A stretch of 64,000 bases of DNA from Vibrio splendidus (GTDB taxonomy: Bacteria; Pseudomonadota; Gammaproteobacteria; Enterobacterales; Vibrionaceae), in contig NZ_CP031055.1 of NCBI RefSeq assembly GCF_003345295.1, positions 868,001-932,000 of the forward strand, written 5' to 3'. The number at the start of each line of letters is the position of its first letter. Within the stretch, counting starts at the first letter, position 1. The position numbers were made by a program, and so were the translations under genes. The notes below the pieces were generated by a model. The model searched no databases and was not told the DNA's origin. It was given only the letters and a program-made list of their open reading frames with translations. Shown in pieces: positions 61,778 to 64,000 of the stretch.

Positions 61778-63232
61778 TTACAGCAGGGGATTGAACAAAT
61801 AGAACAACCTTTCGAAGAAGCGGTTACGTAGATTTCTCTGCTCCCATTGCTCCAATTCCACTGGGTGAGATGATTCAATATAGGATTGCTGCAAATCAAA
61901 CAGTTGCTTGGTGAAGTGGACGTCATCAACGGCTAGCGTCACTTCGAAGTTTAGCCAAAGGCTACGCATGTCGATATTGACCGTTCCGATTAAGCAAAAC
62001 TCTTCATCAATCACTACCGATTTGGTGTGAAGAAGGCCACCGTAAAACTCGTAAATCTTAACGCCAGCTTCAAGTAACTCTGTATAGAAAGCGCGAGAAG
62101 CCCATTTAACCATCAATGAATCGTTGTTGTGTGGAATTATCAGTTCGACGTTTACGCCCCTTTGCGCTGTCATTTTCAGCGTTTCTAACAAGTCGGCACT
62201 CGGTACAAAATAAGGCGTAGTGATGCGCACAGAACGATTGGCTTGATTGATGGCAATAGTCAGAACTTGTAGGATCAAATATTCCGGCATACCAGGACCA
62301 GACGGAACGACCTGAACCGGGTGGTGCGTCATTATTTCTTCAATCGGGCATTCAGGTAAATCAGGAAGAATGCGCTCGCCTGTTTCTACTTCCCAATCCC
62401 AACCATGAATGGCCGAAAGCACGTTAACGGTTGGCCCAGTGACTCGAACCATTACGTCGATCCATTGACCAACGCCTGAACTCTGTTTGAAATGCGCCGG
62501 ATCCACCATGTTCATTGAACCGGTATAGGCGATGGATTCATCAATCACGATGATCTTACGGTGTTGTCTTAGATCTAGGCGACGTAAGAAAATACGCCAT
62601 GGGCTTACTTCTAATGCTTGAACAACTTGCACACCAGCGTCTTTCATCATTGAACGCCAATGGCTTTTGAAAAAGCGTGGACTACCTGCTGAATCGAGTA
62701 AAACCTTAACATCTACGCCACGCTTGGCCGCTCGAATCAGTGCAGAGGCTACGGAGTCGGTTAGACCACCAGGATGCCAAATGTAGAAAACCATTTTGAT
62801 ACTGGTTTGTGCGTTTTCTATATCTTCGATAATTGCGTGCAGGATCTCATTGGGTGAAGCTTGCAGTGAAAGTGTGTTTCCACTAAGTGCAGGAATACCC
62901 ATTCGATTATTACAAAGCTCATCAATCTTGTGGATTGGGGAGCCAACTTTACCTGGAAGGTGAACCTGACAATCATTTAATTGGCGGAACCAATCACCGA
63001 ACGGAGTAAACATACGATGTGCGCGCTCAGCCCGCTTTCTACCTAGGTTTAGCTCGCCGAAAAGGAAGTAACAGGCCACGCCAACAATCGGGATAATGTA
63101 GATAACCATCAACCACGCGAGAGAAACGCTGACAGAGCGTCGTTTTAGTACGACACGAAAGGTCACACCGGCGACGAGAACCCAGTACAAAGCAACGGAA
63201 GCTAAAGTTAAAAAATGGTAGAGCTTTTCCAC
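61778..63232 (-). CDS. cls: Cardiolipin synthase
   Basis: Phospholipase D-superfamily membrane enzyme that condenses two phosphatidylglycerols into cardiolipin. Two N-terminal membrane helices (about 5-25 and 38-60) precede two HKD motifs, HRKIIVIDESIAYTGSMN (near 221-238) and HTKSVVIDEEFCLIGTVN (near 401-418). The 484-residue length corresponds to ClsA. Single gene; its promoter should lie in the divergent gap before the transporter gene at 63600. Confidence 0.95.
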   Translation of the reverse strand: MEKLYHFLTLASVALYWVLVAGVTFRVVLKRRSVSVSLAWLMVIYIIPIVGVACYFLFGELNLGRKRAERAHRMFTPFGDWFRQLNDCQVHLPGKVGSPIHKIDELCNNRMGIPALSGNTLSLQASPNEILHAIIEDIENAQTSIKMVFYIWHPGGLTDSVASALIRAAKRGVDVKVLLDSAGSPRFFKSHWRSMMKDAGVQVVQALEVSPWRIFLRRLDLRQHRKIIVIDESIAYTGSMNMVDPAHFKQSSGVGQWIDVMVRVTGPTVNVLSAIHGWDWEVETGERILPDLPECPIEEIMTHHPVQVVPSGPGMPEYLILQVLTIAINQANRSVRITTPYFVPSADLLETLKMTAQRGVNVELIIPHNNDSLMVKWASRAFYTELLEAGVKIYEFYGGLLHTKSVVIDEEFCLIGTVNIDMRSLWLNFEVTLAVDDVHFTKQLFDLQQSYIESSHPVELEQWEQRNLRNRFFERLFYLFNPLL

Positions 63233-63599
63233 ATTGAATACTCGAAAAAAGAGACACTTAGATAGTAATGCTATTTTGAGGATATGGGAATTTAAGGAAT
63301 CAACTATTTACAAAATAGAGCAAAAGCTGTAAACAGGTTATAGTTGTTAAGTTTTGGTTAACTTAAGACGAAAACGATTGTTTTGTATAAAAAGACGGCA
63401 TTTAACCATAAAAATTTACATTGGTAACGAAATATGTACGGTTCGGACTTCCAATTTTATTCTTAAACTGGTTTACTTGCCATACAACGAGCGTCAATCA
63501 AATCTTTTAAGTGTGTAAATTTTTTTATACACCTTATCTTTTAAAGACGCCACCCAAAGCAAAACACAACATCACACAACACAAAAGTTTGGAGTACAC
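63233..63599. other. AT-rich divergent gap between cls and the sodium-dependent transporter gene
   Basis: 367 bp with no gene. A small inverted repeat TTAAGTT-N6-AACTTAA lies at 63347-63366, and GTGTAAA-type arms (GTGTA/TACAC) flank a T-run near 63512-63535. Promoters for both flanking genes must be here, but I cannot pick them with confidence. Confidence 0.5.
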
Positions 63600-64000
63600 G
63601 TGGCTACTAGTAATACAACCACAACACCCCGCGATACCTGGGGTTCGAAGTTAGGATTCGTAATGGCTGCAGCAGGTTCTGCTGTTGGTCTAGGTAACAT
63701 CTGGAAATTCCCTTACACAGCAGGCGAAAGTGGCGGCGGTGCATTCGTTGCAATTTACCTGTTTTTTGTAATCTTCATCGGTTTCAGTGTCATGCTGACT
63801 GAATTTGCGATTGGCCGTCATACGCAAAAATCGGCAGTAGGTGCATTTAAATCAACTGACCGTCGTTGGACGTTCGCTGGTGTTATCGGCGTAGTCAGTG
63901 GTCTACTTATCATGGGTTTCTACCCTGTAGTAGGTGGCTGGTCTATCGCATACATCGGTAAAATTGCTGGTGGTCTACTAGACGCACCTGAAGCAATTGG
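63600..64000 (+). CDS. Sodium-dependent transporter (SNF family), 5' part
   Basis: N-terminal 133 codons of a neurotransmitter:sodium symporter family protein, cut by the window edge. The diagnostic first-helix motif AAAGSAVGLGNIWKFPY is near residues 22-38, followed by GGGAFVAIYLFFVIFIG and TEFAIGRHTQ. Such bacterial carriers move amino acids with Na+; the substrate cannot be told from this part. The start is GTG at 63600, preceded by GGAG. It is divergent from cls. Confidence 0.9.
   Translation, partial: MATSNTTTTPRDTWGSKLGFVMAAAGSAVGLGNIWKFPYTAGESGGGAFVAIYLFFVIFIGFSVMLTEFAIGRHTQKSAVGAFKSTDRRWTFAGVIGVVSGLLIMGFYPVVGGWSIAYIGKIAGGLLDAPEAI

Noticed and set aside
1..64000. tRNA, rRNA, insertion sequences, prophage or integron cassettes
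   Set aside because: I saw no tRNA cloverleaf with an anticodon arm, no transposase or integrase, and no attC-like repeats by eye.

Overview
The window looks like a piece of the main chromosome of a marine Vibrio. Almost every gene is a typical Vibrionaceae core gene, and several blocks keep the gene order I recall from other vibrios: serS/bio, purB-hflD-mnmA, gsk/hns/lysW/his, torECA, and sap-psp-RND pump. Base composition looks uniform, and I see no rRNA, tRNA, insertion sequence, prophage or CRISPR array. About 62 protein genes are supported. One is broken by a frameshift (58871-59862) and one is cut by the right edge (63600-64000).

Layout. 1-7200: serS, a small YbiI-type zinc-finger gene, and the biotin locus, with bioA divergent from bioBFCD around a BirA operator. 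7200-14100: htpX, the leftward mnmA-hflD-purB group, and gsk, with PurR-like boxes before purB and gsk. 14200-24620: hns, a lysine riboswitch in front of an NhaC-family transporter (LysW), then the complete histidine operon hisGDCBHAFI with a HisL leader peptide carrying five histidines and an attenuator. 24700-32300: ychJ, an EAL-HDOD gene, lpxH, ppiB, cysS, tdk, a YdcF-like protein, a YeeZ-like dehydrogenase and a small TIGR02647 protein. 32500-40620: a coiled-coil lipoprotein of unknown role, focA behind a perfect FNR site, an orphan fetB, and the torECA anaerobic TMAO respiration genes. 40860-43900: an array of 19-bp repeats, an MneA-type manganese transporter, a Fur box, the manganese-dependent pyrophosphatase gene ppaC, and a DUF2750 gene. 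43900-58160: a DUF2927 protein, sapABCDF, pspF with divergent pspABC (sigma-54 promoter), and an RND efflux pump with two adaptor lipoproteins. 58195-64000: tag, a ToxR-like membrane regulator with an overlapping lipocalin-like partner gene, metC, cls, and the start of a sodium-dependent transporter.

How they work together. The metabolic blocks each carry a visible control element: BirA for biotin, PurR for purines, an L-box riboswitch for lysine uptake, attenuation for histidine, FNR for formate transport, and Fur for the manganese pair. The 44-58 kb stretch reads as an envelope-defence cluster of peptide uptake, phage-shock response and efflux.

The most interesting candidate is the regulator/partner pair at 58871-60323. 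It has the architecture of ToxR/ToxS and VtrA/VtrC 'co-component' sensors. Here the DNA-binding domain is split by what looks like a one-base deletion near 58990. Other observations worth checking are an oriC-like cluster of DnaA boxes and GATC sites between focA and fetB, a three-copy 8-mer upstream of torE, the 19-bp repeat array, and an unusual stem-loop spacer inside the his operon.
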